Positions 1-6,207 of a stretch of DNA of 9,863 bases are shown piece after piece; position 1 is the first letter of the stretch, and each line of letters begins with the position of its first letter. A program made the translations under genes and the position numbers. The notes beneath the pieces were generated by a model that saw only the letters and a list, made by a program, of their open reading frames with translations, had not been told where the DNA came from and searched no databases. This DNA is from an uncultured Selenomonadaceae bacterium (GTDB lineage: Bacteria > Bacillota > Negativicutes > Selenomonadales > Selenomonadaceae). The stretch is from positions 1-9,863 of the forward strand of contig CAJOOE010000013.1 of assembly GCA_905236145.1 (NCBI GenBank). The letters are read 5' to 3'.

Positions 1-808
1 GGTGTTCGACGAAAGATTTTATACCGCCTTCAAAGTGATAAACGTCCTCGCGACCTTCGCCGCGTTTGTCGGTCAAGGTGATTTTTATTCCGCTGTTCAG
101 AAAGGCCAGTTCCCGCAGACGGTGTTTCAAAGTGTCGTAATTGTATTCCGTGACCGTGAAAATTTCCTCGTCCGGCACAAAATGAACGCGTGTTCCGGTA
201 TTCTCCGCATCGCCGATTATGTGCAAGGGAGTGACGGTGTTGCCGCGTGAAAAACTTATTTGATGAATTTTTCCGTCGCGTTTTACTTCGACTTCCATTG
301 ATTTACTCAAAGCGTTGACGACAGAAACGCCGACACCGTGCAGACCGCCGCTGACCTTATATCCGTCGCCGCCGAATTTTCCGCCGGCGTGCAGGACGGT
401 CAAGACGACTTCGACAGCCGGCTTTCCGGATTCGTGCATATCAACCGGAATACCGCGTCCGTTGTCGCTTACCGTGATTGAATTGTCCTCCTCGATCGTG
501 ACGCGGATATCGTCGCAGAAACCGGCAAGAGCCTCGTCGATTGAGTTGTCAACGACTTCATAGACCAAGTGATGCAATCCGCGTTCGCCGGTTGAGCCTA
601 TATACATTCCGGGACGAAGCCTGACGGCCTCAAGCCCTTCCAAAATCTGAATTTGATTTGCGTCGTATTCGCCCTCGACCGTGCCGACCTGTTGAGCACT
701 GTCGGCATCGACGTGGACTTCTATATGTTCCTTCTCGATAATTTCTTCCGGAGTTTCCGCAAATTCCGGATTTTCTTCGACAAAATTTTTCTCGTTATTG
801 TCAGCCAA
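1..808 (-). CDS. gyrB: DNA gyrase subunit B, N-terminal part (runs off the left edge)
   Basis: This is the ATPase subunit of the type II topoisomerase that, with GyrA, supercoils DNA. About 269 codons are visible. They cover the GHKL ATP-binding domain and the start of the transducer domain. Visible motifs are RPGMYIG (about residues 65-71), EVVDNSIDEALAG (84-96, with the catalytic Glu and the Mg-coordinating Asn), DNGRGIPV (115-122) and the glycine-rich ATP lid GGLHGVGVSVVNALS (154-168). The start is taken as TTG at 808 because GGAGG lies 8 nt upstream. An in-frame ATG at 823 would add five residues but overlaps that ribosome-binding site. Compared with E. coli GyrB, the protein has about 40 extra, mostly acidic, N-terminal residues before the QIQILEGLEAV segment. 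A ParE assignment is possible from this part alone, but the TGERGLHHLVYEVVDNSIDEALAG region reads as GyrB. The gene upstream is not recF, so this is not the usual dnaA-recF-gyrB order. Confidence 0.88.
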   Translation of the reverse strand, partial: MADNNEKNFVEENPEFAETPEEIIEKEHIEVHVDADSAQQVGTVEGEYDANQIQILEGLEAVRLRPGMYIGSTGERGLHHLVYEVVDNSIDEALAGFCDDIRVTIEEDNSITVSDNGRGIPVDMHESGKPAVEVVLTVLHAGGKFGGDGYKVSGGLHGVGVSVVNALSKSMEVEVKRDGKIHQISFSRGNTVTPLHIIGDAENTGTRVHFVPDEEIFTVTEYNYDTLKHRLRELAFLNSGIKITLTDKRGEGREDVYHFEGGIKSFVEH

Positions 809-816
809 AATTTTTT

Positions 817-821
817 CCTCC
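817..821 (-). promoter_or_regulatory. Shine-Dalgarno site of gyrB
   Basis: GGAGG on the minus strand lies 8 nt before the TTG at 808. It supports TTG over the in-frame ATG at 823, which overlaps this site. The long gene at 1110-4358 shows the same TTG arrangement with an 8 nt spacing. Confidence 0.75.
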
Positions 822-849
822 ATTCACTCAAAACGAATTACCGCAAGGC

Positions 850-878
850 ATTATACCGGACATTTGAATTATCGTCAA
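850..878 (-). promoter_or_regulatory. Sigma-70-type promoter of gyrB
   Basis: Minus-strand -35 TTGACG (873-878) and -10 TATAAT (850-855) are separated by exactly 17 bp. This is close to consensus and predicts a strong constitutive promoter. Transcription would begin near 843, giving a leader of about 35 nt before the TTG start. Confidence 0.85.
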
Positions 879-916
879 AAATTTTTCCCCGCGACCTTCT
901 TCCGGCTCGGTCAACA

Positions 917-1001
917 GAAAAAGACTTCGCATGAGCAGTGCGAAGTCCTTTCCAAGCGTATGTGTATTTATTATTTTCAGGAGAGCTTTAACGAAAGCCT
1001 G
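917..1001 (-). ncRNA. Candidate small RNA of about 85 nt upstream of gyrB
   Basis: A promoter at 1007-1035 and an intrinsic terminator at 918-947 bracket about 85 nt with no convincing open reading frame. The predicted transcript begins with a hairpin, GCTTT (994-998) pairing with AAAGC (985-989) around a CGTT loop. An outer pairing of TTCAG with CTGAA may extend it. An A/U-rich single-stranded stretch follows, then the terminator hairpin. It could be a free-standing small RNA. It could also be an attenuated leader whose read-through would add to gyrB transcription. I do not recognise the family. Confidence 0.5.
918..947 (-). terminator. Intrinsic terminator between the small RNA and gyrB
   Basis: An 8 bp stem, GACTTCGC on one arm (minus strand 947-940) and GCGAAGTC on the other (930-923), has a 9 nt loop. 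It is followed on the minus strand by TTTTT (922-918). Further A-U pairs can extend the stem base past one mismatch. It lies just upstream of the gyrB promoter and after the predicted small-RNA promoter. Confidence 0.75.
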
Positions 1002-1006
1002 AACGA

Positions 1007-1035
1007 AGTATAGCAGAAACGATAATTGTTATCAA
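1007..1035 (-). promoter_or_regulatory. Sigma-70-type promoter of the candidate small RNA
   Basis: Minus-strand -35 TTGATA (1030-1035) and -10 TATACT (1007-1012) are separated by 17 bp. The predicted start is near 1000. It lies after the terminator of the long upstream gene and before an independent terminator and a second promoter for gyrB, so it appears to serve only the short segment in between, unless there is read-through. Confidence 0.7.
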
Positions 1036-1067
1036 TAGTTTTTTGAAATTTTTTTTTCGCGGCGGGC

Positions 1068-1108
1068 AAAAAAATAACCGGTGCGTCGCAAATTCGGCAC
1101 AACCGGTT
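1068..1108 (-). terminator. Terminator of the J-like/zinc-ribbon gene
   Basis: A 7 bp stem pairs AACCGGT (minus strand 1108-1102) with ACCGGTT (1082-1076). A run of seven T follows on the minus strand (1074-1068). The hairpin begins immediately after the stop codon of the long gene. A T-rich stretch also follows on the plus strand, so it might work in both directions, though no plus-strand gene needs it. Confidence 0.75.
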
Positions 1109-1109
1109 T

Positions 1110-4100
1110 TTATTTTTTCGGTACCGTCAAACTTTCCGGCTTGACGGGATTTAATTCAAAATGTTTTTCATCGTCTTTTGAAATCATCAGTTTTATGTGA
1201 GTTCCCGGCAAAACATATTGCCAAATGTCGTCGGACAGGCGAATTTCCAACCTGCCGCCGGGCAACCCGTTTTTATATTCTCTGACCGTTTCCAAAATTC
1301 GCGTGGAAGAATCTTTCAATTCGATATTCATTCTGCCGTCTTTGCGGCAAGCCAGATACATTTGCGGAATTTCTGCGGCGGTCGTTTCGATAATCAGCCG
1401 GCAATCTTTTGCCTGTGCTTTCTTTTCAAAAAATCCGCTCGTCCCCCACTCCAAATAATATGAAATTTCGGATTTCGGGCGATTGTTTATCACAATTTTA
1501 CTCGGAGCGGAATAGGCGGTCACTCCGTCGGCAAGTTTAAATTCGCCGATAACCGTGATGTAAAGTTCTTTCTGCGGCATGTGCGGCTGGGAAATAAAAG
1601 TATCCTGTACGTATTTTGTCGCGTAAATCCGGTTCATGTGCCGTGCCTTTGCATCGTCAATCGTCGCGTAAAATTCGTCGGAGTCCCGCGTATTTATTTT
1701 GTAATGAATCAGATTTAAATTTTTCGGAATTTTTTTCAGGACAATTCGCAGGACGTTTGAATCGATCAAAGTTTTATCCGGGTCTATTTCGCAAGGCTCG
1801 ACGTTTGCAACCGTACAAATTTCCGTTACGATTCCGAAATCTTTCGTTGCACTGATGACGGCAATTTTTGTAATTTCGCCGGTCGTGTCAAATTCGCAAA
1901 ATTGATCCGAACTTTCCGCCCGCCTGAAAACAATGCCGCTCCCGAAAAATTCGTCGATTTTATCCAAGTCGAAAATTTTTCCCGGTTTAATCGGTAAATC
2001 TTCCGATTTTTTTGACTTTGCCGGTAACTTGACTTCTTTAAACCAAACGTCAAATTCTCCGGTTGAAAGCCAGGTAAAAGTCGCCCGTCCGCGATTTACA
2101 TTCAGAGTAAGATTTTTCAAAATTTGCGGCGGACGCTCCGGAGTAAGTGTTACGGCAATTCCGTGACTGTATTTGTAAGTTCGATTTACTTTCCAAACGC
2201 GATTATATTTTTCGTCGCCGGAATCGGTCAAAAACTTTTCGTTCTCCGCACCGTCCTCCGCAGAATAATAGACGCACTGCAAACGATATTGATATTGACG
2301 GCGATTTTTTACCAGCCTGTCAACAAAAGGCGATTGGGCACAATCGGCTACAACAACGCTGTTTCCGGCACTGTCGCTCCTCAAAATTCGCACGCCCCGG
2401 CAATTTTCCGACGGAAGTTTCCAGGTAAATTTACAATGCCCGTCCTCAGTCTTGGCTATAAGTTTTTTCTCTTCAAGATCGCTGTAATGAACGGTACTGC
2501 AGAGGCAGGGATCCGAAATGGAACCGAGCCGCGTGGAAAAAACTGCGTAGCCGTAAAGCACTCCGGGCTTGACTCCGGCATCTTCAAAAGAAAGTTTATC
2601 GGTATTCTCAACCAAAATTTCACCGTCGTGAAAAGTTTTCGGAACGCCGCCGACCTTGCGAATTAAAGTATATTGAACGCCCAAATCATTATCCGGCTGC
2701 CAATTTACCGAGCAGATTAAATTTCCCGAAGATGAAGTAACGCTCATTGATTTTGCATTGACGGAAATTTTGCTTAAAATATTTTTGTTCTCGGAATTTT
2801 GCGTCGCCGGTTTCAAATCGTTTTCGCGAATTGCGGCGGTAATTTTCAGCGGTCTTTTGGGCTTAATCAAACGAAGTCTGTCCAACGCCGGCTTGTAATT
2901 TTTTATCTTCCGCAAAATTTCCATGCAGTCGCTGACGGCTTTATCGGCGTTTGTACTCAAGCTCGGCATTTTTGATTCAGCCCATTTGACAAGGTCGCGT
3001 TTTTTAAATTCGGACGCGATTCTGTTTATCCGCCACTCGATTTTTTTTATATCCAAAGATTCCGGGTGTACAAGTTTCGCCTTTGCAAAAGTTTTCACGA
3101 CTTCCGCCATGACCGTTTTAACGTCGTCGTCGGCATTTTTGCTGCGTTCGACAAGTTCAAGCATGGAATTTGCATATTCGACGTAATAGGAATAGCGGCG
3201 AAGTTCGCTGATTGAAAATTCGCAAGCCGGACAATGTTCGGCTTTGGCGGGAACTTTTTTCCCGCACTTCGGACATTCCATGTAAAAACTTTCTCCGCAA
3301 ACTTTGCAACGGGAAAATTCAGCCTCTTCCCTCGTCCGAAAACTTGCCGACGCTCCGCAATTCGCACAGGTGACATCGAAAAAAATTTCTCCGGGATTTC
3401 CGGTTGATTCGTAAGGTTCCCGCAAAAGTCCGGCGGCTTTGTTGTAAAGTGCCGCACTCTGCTCGTAAGTCAAAAAGTTGGGGAAAGTTTTTCGTATCCT
3501 GTCAATGCAATTATCCGCAAAATAACTGTCCCGCTTGAAAATATCCGGAGCGGTTTTGAGTTTCGCGAAAAAACCGGAAAGAGCCTCCAATTTCAAAGAA
3601 TGATCGTATTTGAAACGATTGTCGTCGGAATTGAAAACTTGAGCCTGTGCCAAATTCAGCAAAGCTTTGATTGACTGCCAGGCGGGTATGGGAGCGGAAA
3701 CTCTCTTTGCCTCATTTTTAAAAATTTCGCAAAGTTCTTCGGTATCATGCCGGCGGTAAAAATCCGGAGAAGGTTCAACCGCATTGTCCAGATAATAAGC
3801 CAAGTCGTAAAAATTGTTTACCTTGTCCGACCACGGATAATTTTTCGCGTCCGGCACTTTTTGAAACGCAAGAAAATTTTTCTTCAACTCGTTCATCGTG
3901 GAATCGGGCAGAAAAAAATTATTCAAAGTTTCCAGAACGCTTTGCCCGGTTCTCTGCTGTTTTATTTCAAACCCCCGGTCTTTGTAAGTCGCCTCAATCG
4001 TCGCCAAACTCAAATGCAATTTCTCTTTGACGGCGGTCATTTGAGCACGATTTACCTGCAAAGTCCCGGAAACTTCCCCGCGTTGAAGGTCTATGTAAAG

Positions 4101-4358
4101 CCGGAGCTGCTCTATTCTCTTTTGTTTCAAAGATTCGGCTTCCCGGTGACGCAGACGGGGATTTTCCACAGTCTGCAGAATATAATCGCTCATATCCAAA
4201 TCGGCTTTTATGGCGGTCAATCTGTTCGGATCAACGGTTGTATTTTGTTCTTCCGTCAATCTTTTTTTCCACGCCTCAAAAGCCGCACGAATTTTCCTCA
4301 AATTGTCGGGAGGATCGAATTCCAACCCGAGCATTTCAAAAATATTTTTTTGTGTCAA
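1110..4358 (-). CDS. Degenerate J-domain, zinc-ribbon and beta-sandwich protein; predicted partner of the Hsp70-like protein
   Basis: This is a 1082-residue cytosolic-looking protein with no signal peptide or membrane segment. Residues 5-75 resemble a J domain. NIFEMLGLEF matches the first helix, IRAAFEAWKKRL the second, and a helix ending in ENPRLRHREAE the usual end. The loop that should carry HPD reads TEEQN, so the Hsp70-stimulating tripeptide is missing. Residues 80-325 look mostly helical. Residues 331-379 hold two zinc ribbons: CANC and CKVC pair as the first, CPKC and CPAC as the second. From about 535 onward, alternating hydrophobic segments with NW, FTW and Y-rich strands look like several fibronectin type III or Ig-like modules, with little similarity I can name. 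The start is TTG, with AAGGAGG 8 nt upstream. The gene lies 93 bp after the Hsp70-like gene with no obvious promoter between, so co-transcription is likely. The role of an Hsp70 cofactor or client adaptor is inferred from the J-like fold and this linkage. Confidence 0.8.
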   Translation of the reverse strand: MTQKNIFEMLGLEFDPPDNLRKIRAAFEAWKKRLTEEQNTTVDPNRLTAIKADLDMSDYILQTVENPRLRHREAESLKQKRIEQLRLYIDLQRGEVSGTLQVNRAQMTAVKEKLHLSLATIEATYKDRGFEIKQQRTGQSVLETLNNFFLPDSTMNELKKNFLAFQKVPDAKNYPWSDKVNNFYDLAYYLDNAVEPSPDFYRRHDTEELCEIFKNEAKRVSAPIPAWQSIKALLNLAQAQVFNSDDNRFKYDHSLKLEALSGFFAKLKTAPDIFKRDSYFADNCIDRIRKTFPNFLTYEQSAALYNKAAGLLREPYESTGNPGEIFFDVTCANCGASASFRTREEAEFSRCKVCGESFYMECPKCGKKVPAKAEHCPACEFSISELRRYSYYVEYANSMLELVERSKNADDDVKTVMAEVVKTFAKAKLVHPESLDIKKIEWRINRIASEFKKRDLVKWAESKMPSLSTNADKAVSDCMEILRKIKNYKPALDRLRLIKPKRPLKITAAIRENDLKPATQNSENKNILSKISVNAKSMSVTSSSGNLICSVNWQPDNDLGVQYTLIRKVGGVPKTFHDGEILVENTDKLSFEDAGVKPGVLYGYAVFSTRLGSISDPCLCSTVHYSDLEEKKLIAKTEDGHCKFTWKLPSENCRGVRILRSDSAGNSVVVADCAQSPFVDRLVKNRRQYQYRLQCVYYSAEDGAENEKFLTDSGDEKYNRVWKVNRTYKYSHGIAVTLTPERPPQILKNLTLNVNRGRATFTWLSTGEFDVWFKEVKLPAKSKKSEDLPIKPGKIFDLDKIDEFFGSGIVFRRAESSDQFCEFDTTGEITKIAVISATKDFGIVTEICTVANVEPCEIDPDKTLIDSNVLRIVLKKIPKNLNLIHYKINTRDSDEFYATIDDAKARHMNRIYATKYVQDTFISQPHMPQKELYITVIGEFKLADGVTAYSAPSKIVINNRPKSEISYYLEWGTSGFFEKKAQAKDCRLIIETTAAEIPQMYLACRKDGRMNIELKDSSTRILETVREYKNGLPGGRLEIRLSDDIWQYVLPGTHIKLMISKDDEKHFELNPVKPESLTVPKK

Positions 4359-4366
4359 AATTCAAT

Positions 4367-4373
4367 CCTCCTT
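4367..4373 (-). promoter_or_regulatory. Shine-Dalgarno site fixing a TTG start
   Basis: AAGGAGG on the minus strand sits 8 nt before the TTG at 4358. It is a near-perfect site and supports TTG as the start of the J-like protein. Confidence 0.8.
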
Positions 4374-4401
4374 CCGAATTTTTCAAATGACACCGAAACA
4401 A

Positions 4402-4419
4402 GCGAAAAAACTTTTTCGC
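4402..4419 (-). repeat. Perfect inverted repeat in the Hsp70-like/J-like intergenic gap
   Basis: GCGAAAAA and TTTTTCGC arms, 8 bp each with a 2 nt centre, form a compact hairpin with an opened loop in RNA. No T-run follows on the minus strand, so it is a poor terminator. It may be an mRNA processing or stability element, or a partial brake on the distal gene. Confidence 0.4.
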
Positions 4420-4451
4420 GGCAGAATTTTTTAAACCTCGTCGATTTTTTA

Positions 4452-6095
4452 TCAGTCGGAAGAAATGCGGAGTTGATGAACCGCACTGTTCTCAACGTCA
4501 ATATCCGACTCGGTACGCAGGAAAGTTTCAAAGACTTCGTTTGTCGTTGTATTTACCGCCTCGACATGAACGCCGGACGCATCGACTTTGAAAGTGACTT
4601 TAATGGGAGTATTGCGGCTCGTTCCGGGCGGAAGATTTACAATCAATTCTCCCAAAAGTTTTACATTGTGAGCCGGATCCGTTGCCTGCGGATTTCCGTC
4701 CTCGTCAACGCTCGGAATCAAAGCATCGTCGGTTGACATATTTTCAAAAGCCCGAAGTCTTACACGCTCCTGATTGTCTTCCATGGGGTAGTAAGTTTTC
4801 GTAAAAATTGCAGGCATCTTTTCGCCGATTTTTATAAAGTTTTCCAAAACATATTTCGGTTTTGCCGCCTTCATATCCATAACGCCGGGCCCGAAAGAGC
4901 GGGGAGTTTGATCTTCGACGGTGAATTTTGCGGTAAGCTGTTCGGCTTTGTTTTCGCCGGAAATTTCGCCCTCGCCGGAAGTTTCGCCGCCTTGATTTTC
5001 GGAGCCGGCTCCTTCCTCTATGACAAGCATACTCGCGTAAATCGCCGCACCTTTTGCGACGGCTTGATCCGGATCGTGCTGTTGAACTTTTCCCGGAAAT
5101 TTCGCCTCGACCGCCTCTTTAATCATCGGCATATAAGTTGAGCCGCCGACCAAAAGAACAGTGTCAATTTCGACACCCGGAACCTTTTGAAGTGTGCTGT
5201 CCACAAAACTCATGGTCTGAGCGACTTTGTCTGCGGTAAGCTGTTCAAAATCTTTGCGGGTGACGGTAATTTCGGTGCGGGAGCCGTTTACGTCAATACG
5301 AACTTTTGAAGATTGTTTTTTGCTTAATTTTCTCTTCGCCTCTTCAACCTTACTGCGAATATCCTGCCGGGTTTCCGCCTCAATCTCCTCCGGCGTCAAT
5401 CCGTTTTCCGTGCAGCAGGCATTCAAAATAAATTCAAAAAGTCTGTCGTCCCAATCTTTACCGCCCAATCTGTCATCGCCGCCGGTCGCGAGTACGTTTA
5501 TTTTTTGAGCGTCGTTACCGTCCGCACTTTGAGCCATCGACATTTTTATGACGGTAACATCGAAAGTGCCGCCGCCCAAGTCGTAAACCAAGACCGTGCG
5601 ATCTTCCTGAAATTGACGGGCACAATAGCTGAGAGCCGCCGCCGTCGGTTCATTTATCAAACTCAAGACATTAAGTCCGGCAAGTTCTCCCGCCTGTTTC
5701 GTGGCACTGCGTTCCTCAAGACCGAAGTAAGCCGGAACGGTGATTACAACGTCCTCAACCGTGCCGCCTTGAGATTCGACAAGATTTTTCAGGCGTGTCA
5801 AAATAAGTGCACTGATTTCGACCGGCGTGTAAGTCTTGCCGTCAAATTCATAAGTGCGGGTATCTCTCTTGCCGATATACCGCTTGACGAATTGGACGAC
5901 GCGATCTCCGTCCGTCTCGATATTTTCTTTTGCCGCCTGACCGACGACAACATTATTTTCATTCTCGAAAAAAACGACGGACGCAACGGTGTTTGAATCG
6001 TCCTCGTTGTTTCTGATGACTTCCGGATTGCCGTTTGCGTCAAGCCGTGCAATACAAGAGTAAGTTGTTCCCAAGTCTATACCGTAAGTACTCAT
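4452..6095 (-). CDS. Hsp70-family (DnaK-like) chaperone lacking the C-terminal lid
   Basis: This is a 547-residue cytosolic protein with a complete Hsp70 ATPase domain. It shows phosphate motif GIDLGTTYS (5-13), the equivalent of catalytic Lys70 in VKRYIGKR, INEPTAAALSYC (147-158), phosphate motif 2 DLGGGTFDVTVIK (172-184), GGDDRLGGKDWD, and adenosine motif VLLVGGSTYMPMI (313-325). A beta substrate-binding-like domain follows (about 394-525), with EDQTPRSFG in place of DVTPLSLG and a recognisable IKVTFKVDASGVHVEA strand pair. The protein stops there, so the helical lid and tail are absent, against about 610-640 residues for true DnaK. The linker is replaced by a Gly/Glu/Ser-rich insert (about 361-386), and Ser145 occupies the place of DnaK Arg167. 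The start is the ATG at 6095, with GGAGGG 11 nt upstream. An in-frame start at 6185 would place the promoter inside the gene. No grpE or hrcA neighbours are seen. It is most likely a specialised Hsp70, not the housekeeping DnaK. Confidence 0.92.
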   Translation of the reverse strand: MSTYGIDLGTTYSCIARLDANGNPEVIRNNEDDSNTVASVVFFENENNVVVGQAAKENIETDGDRVVQFVKRYIGKRDTRTYEFDGKTYTPVEISALILTRLKNLVESQGGTVEDVVITVPAYFGLEERSATKQAGELAGLNVLSLINEPTAAALSYCARQFQEDRTVLVYDLGGGTFDVTVIKMSMAQSADGNDAQKINVLATGGDDRLGGKDWDDRLFEFILNACCTENGLTPEEIEAETRQDIRSKVEEAKRKLSKKQSSKVRIDVNGSRTEITVTRKDFEQLTADKVAQTMSFVDSTLQKVPGVEIDTVLLVGGSTYMPMIKEAVEAKFPGKVQQHDPDQAVAKGAAIYASMLVIEEGAGSENQGGETSGEGEISGENKAEQLTAKFTVEDQTPRSFGPGVMDMKAAKPKYVLENFIKIGEKMPAIFTKTYYPMEDNQERVRLRAFENMSTDDALIPSVDEDGNPQATDPAHNVKLLGELIVNLPPGTSRNTPIKVTFKVDASGVHVEAVNTTTNEVFETFLRTESDIDVENSAVHQLRISSD

Positions 6096-6106
6096 AAAAT
6101 TTTTTT

Positions 6107-6112
6107 CCCTCC
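6107..6112 (-). promoter_or_regulatory. Shine-Dalgarno site of the Hsp70-like gene
   Basis: GGAGGG on the minus strand lies 11 nt upstream of the ATG at 6095. It selects this start over a longer in-frame reading from 6185, which would begin at or before the promoter -35 box. Confidence 0.75.
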
Positions 6113-6126
6113 GAAAATTGTTTCTT

Positions 6127-6148
6127 AAGTCAATAATGAAAATGACTT
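6127..6148 (-). promoter_or_regulatory. Inverted repeat at the start of the Hsp70-like transcript (candidate operator)
   Basis: AAGTCA and TGACTT form a perfect 6 bp inverted repeat with a 10 nt spacer. It lies about +2 to +23 relative to the predicted start near 6150. The position would suit a repressor site. It could also form an mRNA hairpin just before the ribosome-binding site. It does not match the CIRCE element of HrcA (TTAGCACTC-N9-GAGTGCTAA). Confidence 0.4.
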
Positions 6149-6156
6149 CCCGTTGC

Positions 6157-6185
6157 ATTATAAAATTTTCCCGGAATAAAATCAA
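6157..6185 (-). promoter_or_regulatory. Sigma-70-type promoter of the Hsp70-like/J-like pair
   Basis: Minus-strand -35 TTGATT (6180-6185) and -10 TATAAT (6157-6162) are separated by 17 bp. The predicted start is near 6150, about 55 nt before the ATG. It lies in the short gap after cydC, where no convincing terminator is seen, so some cydC transcripts may also run into this gene. Confidence 0.8.
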
Positions 6186-6207
6186 GCCGCCGCAAAAATT
6201 GCCGGTT

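Noticed and set aside
828..932. Minus-strand small open reading frame of 34 codons ending just before gyrB
   Set aside because: It begins inside the loop and stem of a terminator and runs through the gyrB promoter. The nearest purine-rich site is too far upstream, so it is probably chance.
2124..2666. Plus-strand open reading frame of 180 codons
   Set aside because: It is fully antisense to the long zinc-ribbon gene, with no ribosome-binding site or domain; a shadow of the codon bias on the other strand.
3747..4736. Long plus-strand open reading frame of 329 codons
   Set aside because: It lies antisense across the start of the J-like gene and the end of the Hsp70-like gene, both well supported by motifs and ribosome-binding sites. 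Its translation shows no recognisable domain.
1110..6095. Hsp70-like/J-like pair considered as an anti-phage defence system
   Set aside because: No nuclease, sensor, toxin or mobile-element signature is seen nearby. The sequence supports a chaperone-like pair but nothing specific to defence.
6096..6207. CIRCE/HrcA operator upstream of the Hsp70-like gene
   Set aside because: No TTAGCACTC-N9-GAGTGCTAA match is present; only the unrelated AAGTCA/TGACTT repeat is seen.
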